This document shows, in pieces, positions 43,170 through 52,293 of a stretch of DNA of 64,000 nucleotides (its first letter is position 1; the number at the start of each line of letters is the position of its first letter). The translations under genes were made by a program, and so were the position numbers. A model generated the notes under the pieces. It was not told the DNA's origin, ran no database searches, and saw only the letters and a list, made by a program, of their open reading frames with translations. The DNA lies in contig NZ_VJVW01000003.1 of NCBI RefSeq assembly GCF_009735585.1, positions 372,001-436,000 of the forward strand, given 5' to 3'. Origin of the DNA: Christiangramia aestuarii. Lineage in GTDB: Bacteria; Bacteroidota; Bacteroidia; Flavobacteriales; Flavobacteriaceae.

Positions 43170-46160
43170 TTATTCGGTCTTTCTTAGAACGAGGATATTA
43201 TTCTGGCGGTACACGATCTCAAAATTCAGGTCTAAAAGCCAGCGATTTGGAAAATCTGAATCTACAAAAATCACTTTTTCAGCTCTACGCTTTATAAGCT
43301 CCCTAAGCGGTTCCTGCCCGTCATAATTCCCATGGATCACGTATACGCTGGTTTCAGGTAATTCTGACAGCTCCCTGTAGAAAGAAATACCTGCAGAATT
43401 AGCCCTACCGGTGCTTCTGGCTATTTTCAACGAGCTTTCATTGGTTTCAAAGGCATGGATCTCTGAAGTCTCGAATTTGTAAGACAGGAATAGCGGAATT
43501 AGACCGTATTCAGAATTAATAACCGTGATGCTCTCACCATCTTCGATATACCTGCTCATTCTTACGTTCTTCTCCCTAATACTCCTAAACTTTTTCCTAA
43601 CCAGCGGGAATACCGATTTATAGCGATAATTATCCAGTACCGCCCGTTTGCGATACAATTTCTCGGTTTCACTATTGCTTCGCCTTCCCTTGATATCTCC
43701 AAGTTTCTTCAGGTAGAAGGGTGCCTTTCCGCTTTCGGCACGTTTTAAGATCAACTGCCTAAAGATCCCTCTTTGCAAAACGAAACTTACCAGCACGGCG
43801 GTTAATACCCCAATTATAGACACTACCGAAACAGACCTTAAGGCAGGATGCTGGGCGAAGATCAAGGCTCCCATTCCCAGCAAAGTGGTGATCACCGAAA
43901 TCAAAATCGAAGTTTGATAGGTCTTTAATTCATATTTACCCGTCTCATATTCATTCAGGCTGGCATTGGTAATAAAAATGCTGTAGTCCAGGCCTAAGCC
44001 AAAAATGAAGGTCGAGATGATGATATTTAAGATATTGAATTCTATGTCCAATATGGCCATGATTCCCAGTGCACATATCCAGGTAATGGCGATCGGCAGC
44101 ATGGTAAATAGACTTATCTCAAGATTCCTGTAAGAAATGAGCAATACCAGGAAGACGGCCAGTACCGATATCAAAATAAGTTTATTGAAGTCTGCCCTCA
44201 GGTTACCGAGAAAGTTCTGGTTCATCGCCTTGCGGTCCAGGGCAAAAACCCCTTTCTCCTCTTCGAAATACGAAACGAACTGATCAGCTTTTTCTTCATC
44301 AAGGCTCACGGTACTGGTTACCGTGGCAAATTCATCACTTTCAGAAATAAAATCATCCAGGTAAAGGGATCCCGCATTCTTGTAATCCTTAAGCCCTATG
44401 GTTTCAAAATCCTTATTCAGCTGCTCGTAGAAACGATTAAAGGTTTGCGGCCTGAAGCCGTATCTGGAAGAAACACTAATAAGATCGTTCCTTAAACTGT
44501 CCTTGCGCGAAGGATTCCAGAAGGATTTCCAGTTCTCTATCTTTTGTAACTGGGTATTGGTAGACTGCACCACTCCCCCAATACTGCTGAAGTTCTGTAT
44601 AAAGCCCTCCTCTTCAAAATCGCGAAGGTTCTGGTAAAGTTTATTGTTCTGCTGCAGGGCTTCGTCCAGGGTATTACCGTAAGCAACCATATATATGCTT
44701 TTGCCGCTTCTTCCTGCCAGGCCTTCTACCTTTTTTTCAACCTCCTCAATTTCTTCCGGTTGATAGTTCAGTTTAGACAGGTCACTGTTGAATTCGACTT
44801 TATTGAAAAAGAAAATAGAGACTACGAAAACCAGAAGAACAACAATTACCAACGGCCTAATCCTGGAATAATCTACAGAAGCCATCTTGTCCAGGAAAGT
44901 GGCGTGTTGTTCAATCTCAGAACCGGGATTATAGAAAAGCGGAATAAGGATCAGGGCAAAGATTGAAGATAGCAAAACACTTACTGCTGCAAAGATGCCG
45001 AGATCGTTCAAAGCCTCACTCCGAACGAATATCAAACAAAGAAAAGCTATGGCAGTGGTAACACTACTCATAAGTACCGGTTTGGTGATCTCCATGTATA
45101 ATTGTTCTACATCGCGATTGTTCCGGAAATGAGTAAGTATATGTAGCGCATAATCCAGGGTAACTCCCAGTAAAATAGCCCCAATCCCCAGGGATATAGC
45201 CGAAACACTTGCCTTGAATACGCTCAGGATAGCAACCGCCGAAATTCCCGCCAGTATACTCGGAATAAATAACAGTAAGGGAACATATATCTTTCGATAA
45301 AAGAAAACGAGCAGGATAAGAAGAAGGCTTATGGCGATCCCCATGGTTAGCCGGATATCCTTTTTTATTCGGTTCGCATTAGCCAGGGAATACAATACCC
45401 CTCCGAAATATTCGGCTTCAACGCTGGAATATTTAGAATTTAAACCTTTTACCGTTTTGTTCAGGGTTTTGATGAACTCCTCGTTCTTATCGGTTTCTGA
45501 GGCCGGGTAAACGGGATCTAGAAAAAGGATGATATTTTGCCGGTCCCTGGTTACGAGGTAATTGTTATAGATACTAAAATTGTCGCCTACCTGTAATTCC
45601 TGAAGCTTTTCCAGGCCAAGGTTGGTGATGTTCAATGGGTCGCTAAGGAAAAACTCCTTGGTTACAAAACCGGTTGGAGACATTAACTGCCTGTAGCCGG
45701 AGGCGAGGCGTTTATTTACGCTGTCGCAAACCAGCCGAGCCCTGATCTTTTTATAATCGCCCTTATCCAGGAAAATAGGCAGGTTGCCATAAACGAAATT
45801 ATAGATCTCATTGATATCCTTTTCTGGGATCTTCCCTTTGATTTCGAGTATATACTCCTGGTAGTCCTTTTCAATGATATTGGTGAATTCATTGGCATAA
45901 AGTACCAAAGAATCTGGATCTATTTCGGGAGATTCCGCAGAGATACTTACGATCAGCTTGTCGGTAAAATCGGCTTCTTTTAGTATTTTCTTCAGCAATT
46001 CCTGCTTTTTACCTCCAGGAATCAGTTTGGTTATATCTTCCTCAAAATGGATATTCCAGGCGAAAAAGGAAATAATAGCGGCATATATAAACAGGATTAA
46101 AAAACCAGTGCTTTTATGGTTTTTGAGATAGCCGTAAATATTGAAGAAAGCTTTATGCAT
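43170..46160 (-). CDS. MMPL/RND-type exporter with C-terminal Rossmann-like domain
   Basis: A 996-residue inner-membrane protein with two repeats of one helix, a large periplasmic loop and five helices. Signature segments are ISLGIGAILLGVTLDYALHI in the first half and FGLGLDYSIFITN in the second, as in MMPL lipid exporters such as ApeM. Beyond the last helix (about residue 820) lies a basic linker and about 150 residues of alpha/beta sequence. The part from TVINSEYGLIPLFLSYKFET to VIFVDSDFPNRW resembles a degenerate SAM-methyltransferase fold without a clear GxGxG loop. It probably exports the lipid-like pigment precursor. Confidence 0.87.
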   Translation of the reverse strand: MHKAFFNIYGYLKNHKSTGFLILFIYAAIISFFAWNIHFEEDITKLIPGGKKQELLKKILKEADFTDKLIVSISAESPEIDPDSLVLYANEFTNIIEKDYQEYILEIKGKIPEKDINEIYNFVYGNLPIFLDKGDYKKIRARLVCDSVNKRLASGYRQLMSPTGFVTKEFFLSDPLNITNLGLEKLQELQVGDNFSIYNNYLVTRDRQNIILFLDPVYPASETDKNEEFIKTLNKTVKGLNSKYSSVEAEYFGGVLYSLANANRIKKDIRLTMGIAISLLLILLVFFYRKIYVPLLLFIPSILAGISAVAILSVFKASVSAISLGIGAILLGVTLDYALHILTHFRNNRDVEQLYMEITKPVLMSSVTTAIAFLCLIFVRSEALNDLGIFAAVSVLLSSIFALILIPLFYNPGSEIEQHATFLDKMASVDYSRIRPLVIVVLLVFVVSIFFFNKVEFNSDLSKLNYQPEEIEEVEKKVEGLAGRSGKSIYMVAYGNTLDEALQQNNKLYQNLRDFEEEGFIQNFSSIGGVVQSTNTQLQKIENWKSFWNPSRKDSLRNDLISVSSRYGFRPQTFNRFYEQLNKDFETIGLKDYKNAGSLYLDDFISESDEFATVTSTVSLDEEKADQFVSYFEEEKGVFALDRKAMNQNFLGNLRADFNKLILISVLAVFLVLLISYRNLEISLFTMLPIAITWICALGIMAILDIEFNILNIIISTFIFGLGLDYSIFITNASLNEYETGKYELKTYQTSILISVITTLLGMGALIFAQHPALRSVSVVSIIGVLTAVLVSFVLQRGIFRQLILKRAESGKAPFYLKKLGDIKGRRSNSETEKLYRKRAVLDNYRYKSVFPLVRKKFRSIREKNVRMSRYIEDGESITVINSEYGLIPLFLSYKFETSEIHAFETNESSLKIARSTGRANSAGISFYRELSELPETSVYVIHGNYDGQEPLRELIKRRAEKVIFVDSDFPNRWLLDLNFEIVYRQNNILVLRKTE

Positions 46161-47365
46161 TAAGGTTTTACCACCTGCTTTTGGTTAAGTACCGAAAATA
46201 AAAAATAAAATACAATCCACAGACTAAAGGCAACCACAATTGCAAGGGCGAAACTTCCCATAATATATTGCCATAATCCCCTGAAGACATCGGTACCGGT
46301 CTCGAATTTCTGAAGTTGAAGCTCCCAGTCGAATCCGTTGCCGGTAATAAAAGAGCCTGCCTGGTAACTCGCATAGATGATAAACGGAATTAAAGGCGGT
46401 ATGCTTATATTCGAGAATAAGAAGGCTATAACCTTATTTAATCTAAAAACGGCTGCCAGGGTAAACACCAGCAGCGTATGTATTCCCCAGAAGGGTGAGA
46501 TACCCACAAAAACACCAAGAGCTATAGCCGCAGCCTTCTTGTGCGGAGGCTCCTGACTCTTGATAATATCTTCTTTCCAGAACCTTTTAAAACCCTTGTT
46601 CTTAAAATCCTGATATTTATTCCTTGGGTGGATATAGAAGAAACTTACCAGCACGAACCACATATATAAAAGGACGATCCTTACAATGTCCCAGAAAGGC
46701 CTGAAGTGGGTTACCCGCTCACCTTCCTGGTATAATACCTTTATGGGTATATTCTTAACTTCTGCTTTTTTCCAGGCAGCCTTGACCAGCACCTCGATCT
46801 CAAGTTCAAATTTCCAGGTGATAAGTTTTAGAGAATTTATAAGCTTCACGGGATATAAACGATACCCGCTCTGGGTATCATGAAGTTCTATCCCGGTAAC
46901 TACCAGGAACCAGAAATTAGAGAAACGGTTACCCTTGCTGCTTTTCCCGGGAATACCATCCCGGCCCATATTGCGGTCTCCCACCAGTAATAGTTCTGGA
47001 TCTGCTTCGTTTCTCGATTCAAGTTCTGAAAGGAAAACATCAAGATCGTCGGGATAATGCTGCCCGTCTGAATCTATGGTGATCGCATAATCGTAACCCA
47101 GTTCTTCAGCAAACTTAAAACCTGTTTTCAGAGCAATGCCCTTACCCCTGTTTTCCGGATGTTTCTTGAGATGCAGATCATGATGCTGCTCAAGGATCTG
47201 AGCGGTTTCATCTGTAGAGCCATCATTTATAATGATGATGCTGTTGGTGTAAAGCCTGAGATCTGTCAGGAAATTCTCAAGGGAATGCGCATTATTGTAG
47301 GTGGGTACAATAACGCAGCAATTAAGCTCTTCAAATCTTCCCTGGAAAACCGGCTTTTTTTTCAC
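46160..47365 (-). CDS. GT2 glycosyltransferase with C-terminal DUF2062 membrane domain
   Basis: A 401-residue membrane-associated glycosyltransferase. The GT2 domain (about 15-235) has CVIVPTYNN, INDGSTDET and ITIDSDGQHYPDDL (the DxD metal site), then a DPM1-like HDTQSGYRLYP segment. The C-terminal DUF2062 part (about 270-395) supplies membrane helices (FVGISPFWGIHTLLVF). It might glycosylate the polyene or a lipid carrier; pigment clusters of this type often carry such genes. GTG is the start. Its stop overlaps the exporter ATG by one base. Confidence 0.85.
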   Translation of the reverse strand: MKKKPVFQGRFEELNCCVIVPTYNNAHSLENFLTDLRLYTNSIIIINDGSTDETAQILEQHHDLHLKKHPENRGKGIALKTGFKFAEELGYDYAITIDSDGQHYPDDLDVFLSELESRNEADPELLLVGDRNMGRDGIPGKSSKGNRFSNFWFLVVTGIELHDTQSGYRLYPVKLINSLKLITWKFELEIEVLVKAAWKKAEVKNIPIKVLYQEGERVTHFRPFWDIVRIVLLYMWFVLVSFFYIHPRNKYQDFKNKGFKRFWKEDIIKSQEPPHKKAAAIALGVFVGISPFWGIHTLLVFTLAAVFRLNKVIAFLFSNISIPPLIPFIIYASYQAGSFITGNGFDWELQLQKFETGTDVFRGLWQYIMGSFALAIVVAFSLWIVFYFLFSVLNQKQVVKP

Positions 47366-47427
47366 GCTGAATCTAATTTCTGCAAAAGTATTATTTATTC
47401 CCGGAGGAACATAACAGATACCAGGAT

Positions 47428-47793
47428 TTAGCCTGCCTTGTACAGGGAATTGATCTTAAGAACAATACCTACGCTGTTCTTAGCCATGCCTTTAAGTTTG
47501 ATGAACTCACCGCTTTCGGTAATATGTGATTCAAGGATGAGCTCGTTATCCTGTGTGGGATCGCAAACTGAGATGAACTTTACATTGTCTGCCCTTACCA
47601 GTTGCAGTTTCCTGTCGAAGATACGCTCTGCCTCCTCCTTGAATAATTGCATCAGGATTACGCCGGGAGTTACCGGTCTACCCGGAAAGTGTCCTTTGTA
47701 AATTTCGTGATGCTGGTTTATTTTCAGGGTGGTGACGGCCTCATCGCCGGCAAGAGTGGTATTGGAAACCTGGTAAAAGCCTTCTAAAATCAT
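47428..47793 (-). CDS. FabZ-like 3-hydroxyacyl-ACP dehydratase
   Basis: A 121-residue hot-dog protein with the FabA/FabZ catalytic loop HHEIYKGHFPGRPVTPGV, including the active His. It would dehydrate 3-hydroxyacyl-ACP to the enoyl stage in each extension cycle. It is one of two hot-dog dehydratase candidates of the cluster (the other at 53854-54303), paralleling the ApeI/ApeP pair of enterobacterial aryl-polyene systems. A 62-base gap precedes the glycosyltransferase gene. Confidence 0.85.
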   Translation of the reverse strand: MILEGFYQVSNTTLAGDEAVTTLKINQHHEIYKGHFPGRPVTPGVILMQLFKEEAERIFDRKLQLVRADNVKFISVCDPTQDNELILESHITESGEFIKLKGMAKNSVGIVLKINSLYKAG

Positions 47794-47821
47794 TCTTAAA
47801 TTTTATAGAGGGCAAGATACT

Positions 47822-48445
47822 TTAGTTTTGAAAAACTGAGGAAGGAATGGGCTGATTAATTTTAATATTCTTCATGGAAATTTCGGTGTAATCGCCCGAA
47901 GGATCTATCAAACGAACCGATTGAATAAGGTGCTGGACATTAAAACTTATCCATATTTCCTTGAACATCCCCCTAAGACTTCGGTCCTTAGGAATAATAA
48001 GAGCCTTCACATTTTTCCCCGAATGATGATAAGTGATATCAAAATCCTTATCGGCCATCAGGATCTTCCCGTTCACGCTTCCGGCTACCAGCTCGCCCAT
48101 TTTATCAAAAAGCTTGTTAGAAGACAGGTCCACTTCAGAAAGCTGTCCTTCTTCGGCTATATAAAGCTTGGAATTCTTAAAGAGTAACTGGTAATCATAA
48201 GGCCTGGTATATTCCCATTTCAGCGTATTTGGTGATTTATAATACACTTTGCCTTCGCTTTCGGGATTACCATCCATCATCTTCATATGTTTGGTCTGGG
48301 AAAACTCAGCCGAAAAACTGTTGATGTCATTAGATTTTTCAATGACACTGGCCTTAAAAGCCTGCCTTTCTGAACTGTTAAGGGCGCCGTTCTGAGCCAG
48401 CATGTTTAAGCTGAAAAGGAAAATACAAAGTTTAATTATACGCAT
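47822..48445 (-). CDS. LolA-like outer-membrane carrier protein
   Basis: A periplasmic protein of about 207 residues with a signal peptide (RIIKLCIFLFSLNMLAQ) and a LolA-type half-barrel: SFSAEFSQTKHMKMM, GKVYYKSPNTLKWEYTRP, YQLLFKNSKLYI. ATG 48445 is preferred over the in-frame TTG 9 bases upstream. LolA homologues in aryl-polyene clusters (ApeL-like) are thought to move the lipid-like product across the periplasm after MMPL export. The start lies 14 bases inside the end of the deacetylase gene. Confidence 0.87.
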   Translation of the reverse strand: MRIIKLCIFLFSLNMLAQNGALNSSERQAFKASVIEKSNDINSFSAEFSQTKHMKMMDGNPESEGKVYYKSPNTLKWEYTRPYDYQLLFKNSKLYIAEEGQLSEVDLSSNKLFDKMGELVAGSVNGKILMADKDFDITYHHSGKNVKALIIPKDRSLRGMFKEIWISFNVQHLIQSVRLIDPSGDYTEISMKNIKINQPIPSSVFQN

Positions 48446-49202
48446 GAATATCAAATAATTTATCAGGTCTAACGGTCCTGAAATTTCGTTGTTGTAAAAT
48501 AACCAATAACTGTTCCAATATGAGACCGGTCTTAGGCATATTATCGTGCAAAAGAATAAGATCTCCTTTTTTAAGGTCCTTCGTTATCCTTTTCAGGATC
48601 TTTTCGGGAGAGCTAGTGATCGCGTCATAGGGTCTCACGTTCCAGCCCATCACCTGGTGGCCTGTTTTTTTAAGGGCTCTCTGGGTTTTAGGATTAATGA
48701 TCCCGAAAGGTGGACGGAAAAGGTTCATCTTAACCTTTCCTTCTTTTTGAGCAACCCGGTCGCATCTTTCAATTTCATTCAGGATGACCTTAGTAGGTAA
48801 AAATCCCATTTTTCGGGTATGTGAAAAAGTATGGTTCCCCACAATATGACCTCGTTTAATGATCTCCCTGAAAATTTCAGGATGTTTTTCTATTTTTTTC
48901 CCGATACAAAAAAATGCGGCCTTGGCATTATACCTGTCTAATATATCAAGAATTTCCAAGGTATTCTCTACAGGTCCATCATCGAAACTTAGGGCCACCG
49001 CTTTTTCTGGGTAAGCTGGGTTTTCATTATAGGCCTTAACAAAAAAGTTCATCTGAACATTTGTGGATAAGACCAGCATCAGAACGATATAAGCCACTAT
49101 CGCAAGGATCACCGGCCAGAAAGGCCAGATGCCATTATAAAAAAGCAGGATCGCGGTGATCACCAGGATCGCAAACAGGATTTTTATGAGTTTAAAGGTC
49201 AA
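48432..49202 (-). CDS. Membrane-anchored NodB polysaccharide deacetylase
   Basis: A 256-residue protein with two N-terminal hydrophobic segments (residues 5-24 and 27-47) and a NodB domain. It has the metal site ALSFDDGPVENT, HTFSH, the RPPFGIINP loop and the LLHDN motif. Such enzymes remove N- or O-acyl groups from sugars. Inside a pigment cluster it may deacylate a glycolipid or the glycosylated product of the nearby GT2. The start is TTG, overlapping the upstream TGA (TTGA), which couples it to the ketosynthase-like gene. Confidence 0.85.
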   Translation of the reverse strand: MTFKLIKILFAILVITAILLFYNGIWPFWPVILAIVAYIVLMLVLSTNVQMNFFVKAYNENPAYPEKAVALSFDDGPVENTLEILDILDRYNAKAAFFCIGKKIEKHPEIFREIIKRGHIVGNHTFSHTRKMGFLPTKVILNEIERCDRVAQKEGKVKMNLFRPPFGIINPKTQRALKKTGHQVMGWNVRPYDAITSSPEKILKRITKDLKKGDLILLHDNMPKTGLILEQLLVILQQRNFRTVRPDKLFDIHAYN

Positions 49203-50260
49203 GCGCTTTCTAAAAGAATTAGTCCGTGATTTCTTCCCAGGTACTGATTATAGATCAATATCTTTCCGGGTTTATTGCAATTTAAGGCATTCAGTTTAAA
49301 TACCTCGGGCACAAAACCTTCTTTCAGGATCCTGGAAGCCAGCCAGAAAGCATAAGAACTCACGGCATTGTTCTCACCTACCAGGTGTTTAAAGCCCACC
49401 TGGCATTTCTCTGAAAAAAGATCCTCCTGTAAAATATCGTAATAAACATCGTACCTGGAATCACCATTTCTACCCAGGATGACCGCATCCAGGTCTGAAA
49501 CAGATGTGTTGTTCCTTTTCAGAAAATCTTCTATCCTCTCCTGAACCTGAGAAACTGGAATAGCATTAATGATCTCGACCGCTTTTAATTCGGCGTAGGT
49601 TGAATTTGCCTTTTCTGAGCCAAGACTAAAAAAGGCGGCAGATTCTGAAATGATCGTGCCGGGAGTTTCAGAGCTATAAAGCTCAAGGTTTCTGATTTTC
49701 TTTTTCTTTATCTGCCCGTCCAGCCTCTGGAAACCGGTAAATTCTTCTGAAGTTTCATCCACACCACCCACGAGGATATTTTTAACTTCTTCATCCTGCA
49801 TTTGAAGTTGAGCGTCCAGAATGGCGCTTTCGAAGGAAACTGAGTTTTGGGTAAAGGTCATATTGTGGCCCTTACACTTAAGGCTAAGGGCGATCTGCCC
49901 GCCCACGGTATTATGTGTAGATTGGATAAAAGAAGTGGGGCTCAGTAAACCTTCCCCGGAATCCAGCATATTGTCCATAAACTTCTCGGTATCCTGCATA
50001 CATCCCTGCCCGGTTCCCACTAAAATGGCATCAGGCATTTCTATTCCAGCCTGGTTAAGAGCGGTTTTGGAACAAAACAGGCCCATTTTAACGGCTTTAG
50101 ACATACGTCTAAGCATCATGGGTTTTATAAGCGACCTATAATCCTGGTCTATAGCTTTCAGGATATTCTCCTCATATTCTTTTAACTCACCTTTGGTAAA
50201 GATCGCCTCGCTTTGTGGGGAAATAGAAGAGATACCATTAATATAGATCTTTTTAGCCAT
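49199..50260 (-). CDS. Degenerate ketosynthase-like protein (chain-length-factor type)
   Basis: A 353-residue thiolase-fold protein aligned with KS enzymes over most of its length (PTSFIQSTHNTVGGQIALSL). The nucleophile position reads FTQNSVSFESA, with Asn where active enzymes have Cys, and the first catalytic His motif is also altered (AVILGRNGDSR in place of xxHGTGT). It is therefore probably a non-catalytic partner like a chain-length factor. It overlaps the active ketosynthase gene (50253-51437) by 8 bases, a classic KS-CLF arrangement. It presumably fixes the number of extension cycles. Confidence 0.82.
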   Translation of the reverse strand: MAKKIYINGISSISPQSEAIFTKGELKEYEENILKAIDQDYRSLIKPMMLRRMSKAVKMGLFCSKTALNQAGIEMPDAILVGTGQGCMQDTEKFMDNMLDSGEGLLSPTSFIQSTHNTVGGQIALSLKCKGHNMTFTQNSVSFESAILDAQLQMQDEEVKNILVGGVDETSEEFTGFQRLDGQIKKKKIRNLELYSSETPGTIISESAAFFSLGSEKANSTYAELKAVEIINAIPVSQVQERIEDFLKRNNTSVSDLDAVILGRNGDSRYDVYYDILQEDLFSEKCQVGFKHLVGENNAVSSYAFWLASRILKEGFVPEVFKLNALNCNKPGKILIYNQYLGRNHGLILLESA

Positions 50261-51437
50261 GTTTCTGAAATATTAACGAGGTACAGTTACCCCCAAACCC
50301 GAACGAATTCGAAAGCACCGTTCTTATATCATTTTCCTGAATAGCAATAACCGGTTCCAGGTTGGTCTCAACCATCGCATTTTTAAAATTGAGATTAGGA
50401 TAGATCTCGTTATTGTTGATGGATAAAAGGCTAAAAACAGCTTCCACTGCTCCGGCCGCCCCCAGCGTATGCCCGCTGAAAGCTTTGGTAGAACTGAATG
50501 CCGGAAGCGTATCCTCAAATATCCGCTTTAAAGCCATGCTTTCAGAAAGGTCATTATTACTGGTCCCGGTGCCATGGGCGTTGATATAATCTATTTCTAC
50601 AGGTGATAGACCGGCTTTTTTCAAGGCCTTTGAAATGGCCTGGAAAGCTCCTTCCCCGTCTTCAGAAGATGCGGTCTGGTGGAAGGCATCGTTCGCATTT
50701 CCGAAACCGGAAACCCTTCCCAGGATACTTTTTCCTGCTAAACAATCTTCCGCCTCCAGCAACAAATAAGCCGCCGCTTCTCCAAGGTTAAGACCATCTC
50801 GATCCTGATCAAAAGGCCGGCCCTTCTTTTGGGAAAGAATTTTCAATGAATTGAATCCGTTCAGGGTGAATTTGGTAAGACAATCACTTCCGCCAACGAT
50901 CACCCGCTTCAGTTTACCAGATTCTATCAATTGTGCCCCCATCATAATGGCATTTGCCGCAGAAGAGCAGGCAGTGCTTATGGTGGTAACTGTTCCGCCT
51001 AAACCAAAATATTCCGCGATCTTTTCAGTAGTATAACCGGGATGCTGCGCCTGTATATATTTTCGATATTCAGGTGAATCCTTAAAATCGAAAAAATGTT
51101 CTTCGGTCTTATCTATCCCACCGATACTGGTACCCGAAATAAAGCCGGTGTCTTTTGGAAATTCCGGCCAAATGCTCTTTTCAAGCAATTCATTTATAGC
51201 CAGCATGGCCAGCAAAGATGAACGGGTACAGGCATGATCTGCTGGCAGGTCAAGAAGTTCACTTATTTCGCGGTTACTTAACTTGATCTCACCTACGGGT
51301 AAGCTTTTATGAATTGTAGGAAGGATCTCAGGGAAACTGATCCCATCCTTATTGTTTTGAAGAGAATTCTGGGTTTCTTCAATATTCCTGCCGATAGCAG
51401 AAATGATCCCCATCCCGGTGACGGCAACGCCCTTCAT
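50253..51437 (-). CDS. Beta-ketoacyl-ACP synthase (catalytically complete)
   Basis: A 394-residue FabF-type ketosynthase with a full Cys-His-His triad: STACSSAANA (Cys near 157), NAHGTGTSNND and FSGHTLGAAGAVEAV. It condenses malonyl-ACP with the growing chain. It lies between the ACP gene (3 bases upstream) and its degenerate partner, an arrangement like ApeO-type KS/CLF pairs or type II PKS. Together with KR and two dehydratases it would build the conjugated polyene. Confidence 0.92.
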   Translation of the reverse strand: MKGVAVTGMGIISAIGRNIEETQNSLQNNKDGISFPEILPTIHKSLPVGEIKLSNREISELLDLPADHACTRSSLLAMLAINELLEKSIWPEFPKDTGFISGTSIGGIDKTEEHFFDFKDSPEYRKYIQAQHPGYTTEKIAEYFGLGGTVTTISTACSSAANAIMMGAQLIESGKLKRVIVGGSDCLTKFTLNGFNSLKILSQKKGRPFDQDRDGLNLGEAAAYLLLEAEDCLAGKSILGRVSGFGNANDAFHQTASSEDGEGAFQAISKALKKAGLSPVEIDYINAHGTGTSNNDLSESMALKRIFEDTLPAFSSTKAFSGHTLGAAGAVEAVFSLLSINNNEIYPNLNFKNAMVETNLEPVIAIQENDIRTVLSNSFGFGGNCTSLIFQKHG

Positions 51438-51440
51438 AGA

Positions 51441-51698
51441 TTACCTGGTCCTGTTTTTCTCTATAAAAGCAGCCATCGTATTAATAGAATTAAAGATCTC
51501 TTTTCCCTGGTTGGGATCGGTAAGTTTGATACCGTAATCCTTTTCCAAAAGGACAATTAGTTCCAGTGCGTCTATACTATCCAGGCCGAGGCCATCCCCA
51601 AAAAGGTGCTCGTCGTTCTCGATGTCGCTCACCTCCATATCCTCGAGGTTAAGTTGTTCTATAATGCTTTTTTTTAATTCGGTATGCAGGTCACTCAT
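51441..51698 (-). CDS. Acyl carrier protein
   Basis: An 85-residue acidic four-helix protein with the phosphopantetheine site GLGLDSIDALELIVLLE (Ser near 42). It carries the acyl chain during polyene synthesis. A dedicated phosphopantetheinyl transferase was not found in the window. It overlaps the upstream half-ketosynthase gene by 8 bases. Only one ACP is visible in the cluster, whereas enterobacterial aryl-polyene clusters usually have two. Confidence 0.93.
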   Translation of the reverse strand: MSDLHTELKKSIIEQLNLEDMEVSDIENDEHLFGDGLGLDSIDALELIVLLEKDYGIKLTDPNQGKEIFNSINTMAAFIEKNRTR

Positions 51699-52293
51699 GT
51701 GTAGGTAAGTATAATTTCTTTAGCTCCTCTTCGTTAAAATCAATGCCGCCGCTAAGGGCAATTTCCCACAAAAATACATCATAATCATTATTGTGCAAGT
51801 TAACCCAGCCACAAAGCGCATTTTCAGTCTTTCCCTGTGAAAATAAAGTACTCACATAATCTACAAAAAGGCCGGCGTCAAAATCTTGGAAAACAAAAAA
51901 AATATTTTCAGAATTCAGCCTGTGCCGAATACTTATCTCGCCCAGCAAAATATTGGGCAGGGTATAGACGAACAATGAGGGCGAAGGGAATTCTTCCATA
52001 GATTCTGCGTAGGCTTCATCAGTTTGCAGGCTGGAAGCCGAATTTGCAAAAAACAGGGCTGTATTTTCATCCTCGATCTGTCCGTTTGTAAGGATCTCCG
52101 CTCCTAAATATCCAAGCTTGGAAAGCCTGTCCATCTTAAAGAATTTAGGATATTTCAGCTTTCTCTCCTTATAGATGTTTTTCAGGAATTTGGATAACTG
52201 CAGGTCTTCTGGCTCTTGCATAAGCAGCTGGCCATTTTTCAGAACCTTCGAATTCCTTATAAGTACAGAGTTTCTTATAAAAAGCTGCTTCAT
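51691..52293 (-). CDS. Short ketosynthase-like protein (half thiolase fold)
   Basis: A 200-residue protein with weak but visible resemblance to the N-terminal half of ketosynthases: ALFFANSASSLQTDEAY and PSPSLFVYTLPNILLGEISI parallel the nucleotide-like 'xxSTxNxxxGxIA' region of the chain-length-factor-type neighbour. The active Cys is absent and there is no C-terminal half. It overlaps both neighbours (ATGA with the upstream KS, 8 bases with ACP). It may stabilise a KS heterodimer or act as an assembly factor. Similar short genes occur in flavobacterial pigment clusters. Confidence 0.7.
   Translation of the reverse strand: MKQLFIRNSVLIRNSKVLKNGQLLMQEPEDLQLSKFLKNIYKERKLKYPKFFKMDRLSKLGYLGAEILTNGQIEDENTALFFANSASSLQTDEAYAESMEEFPSPSLFVYTLPNILLGEISIRHRLNSENIFFVFQDFDAGLFVDYVSTLFSQGKTENALCGWVNLHNNDYDVFLWEIALSGGIDFNEEELKKLYLPTHE

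Noticed and set aside
49199-50260. Third active ketosynthase
   Set aside because: The Cys position is Asn and the first His motif is lost, so a chain-length-factor role is more likely.
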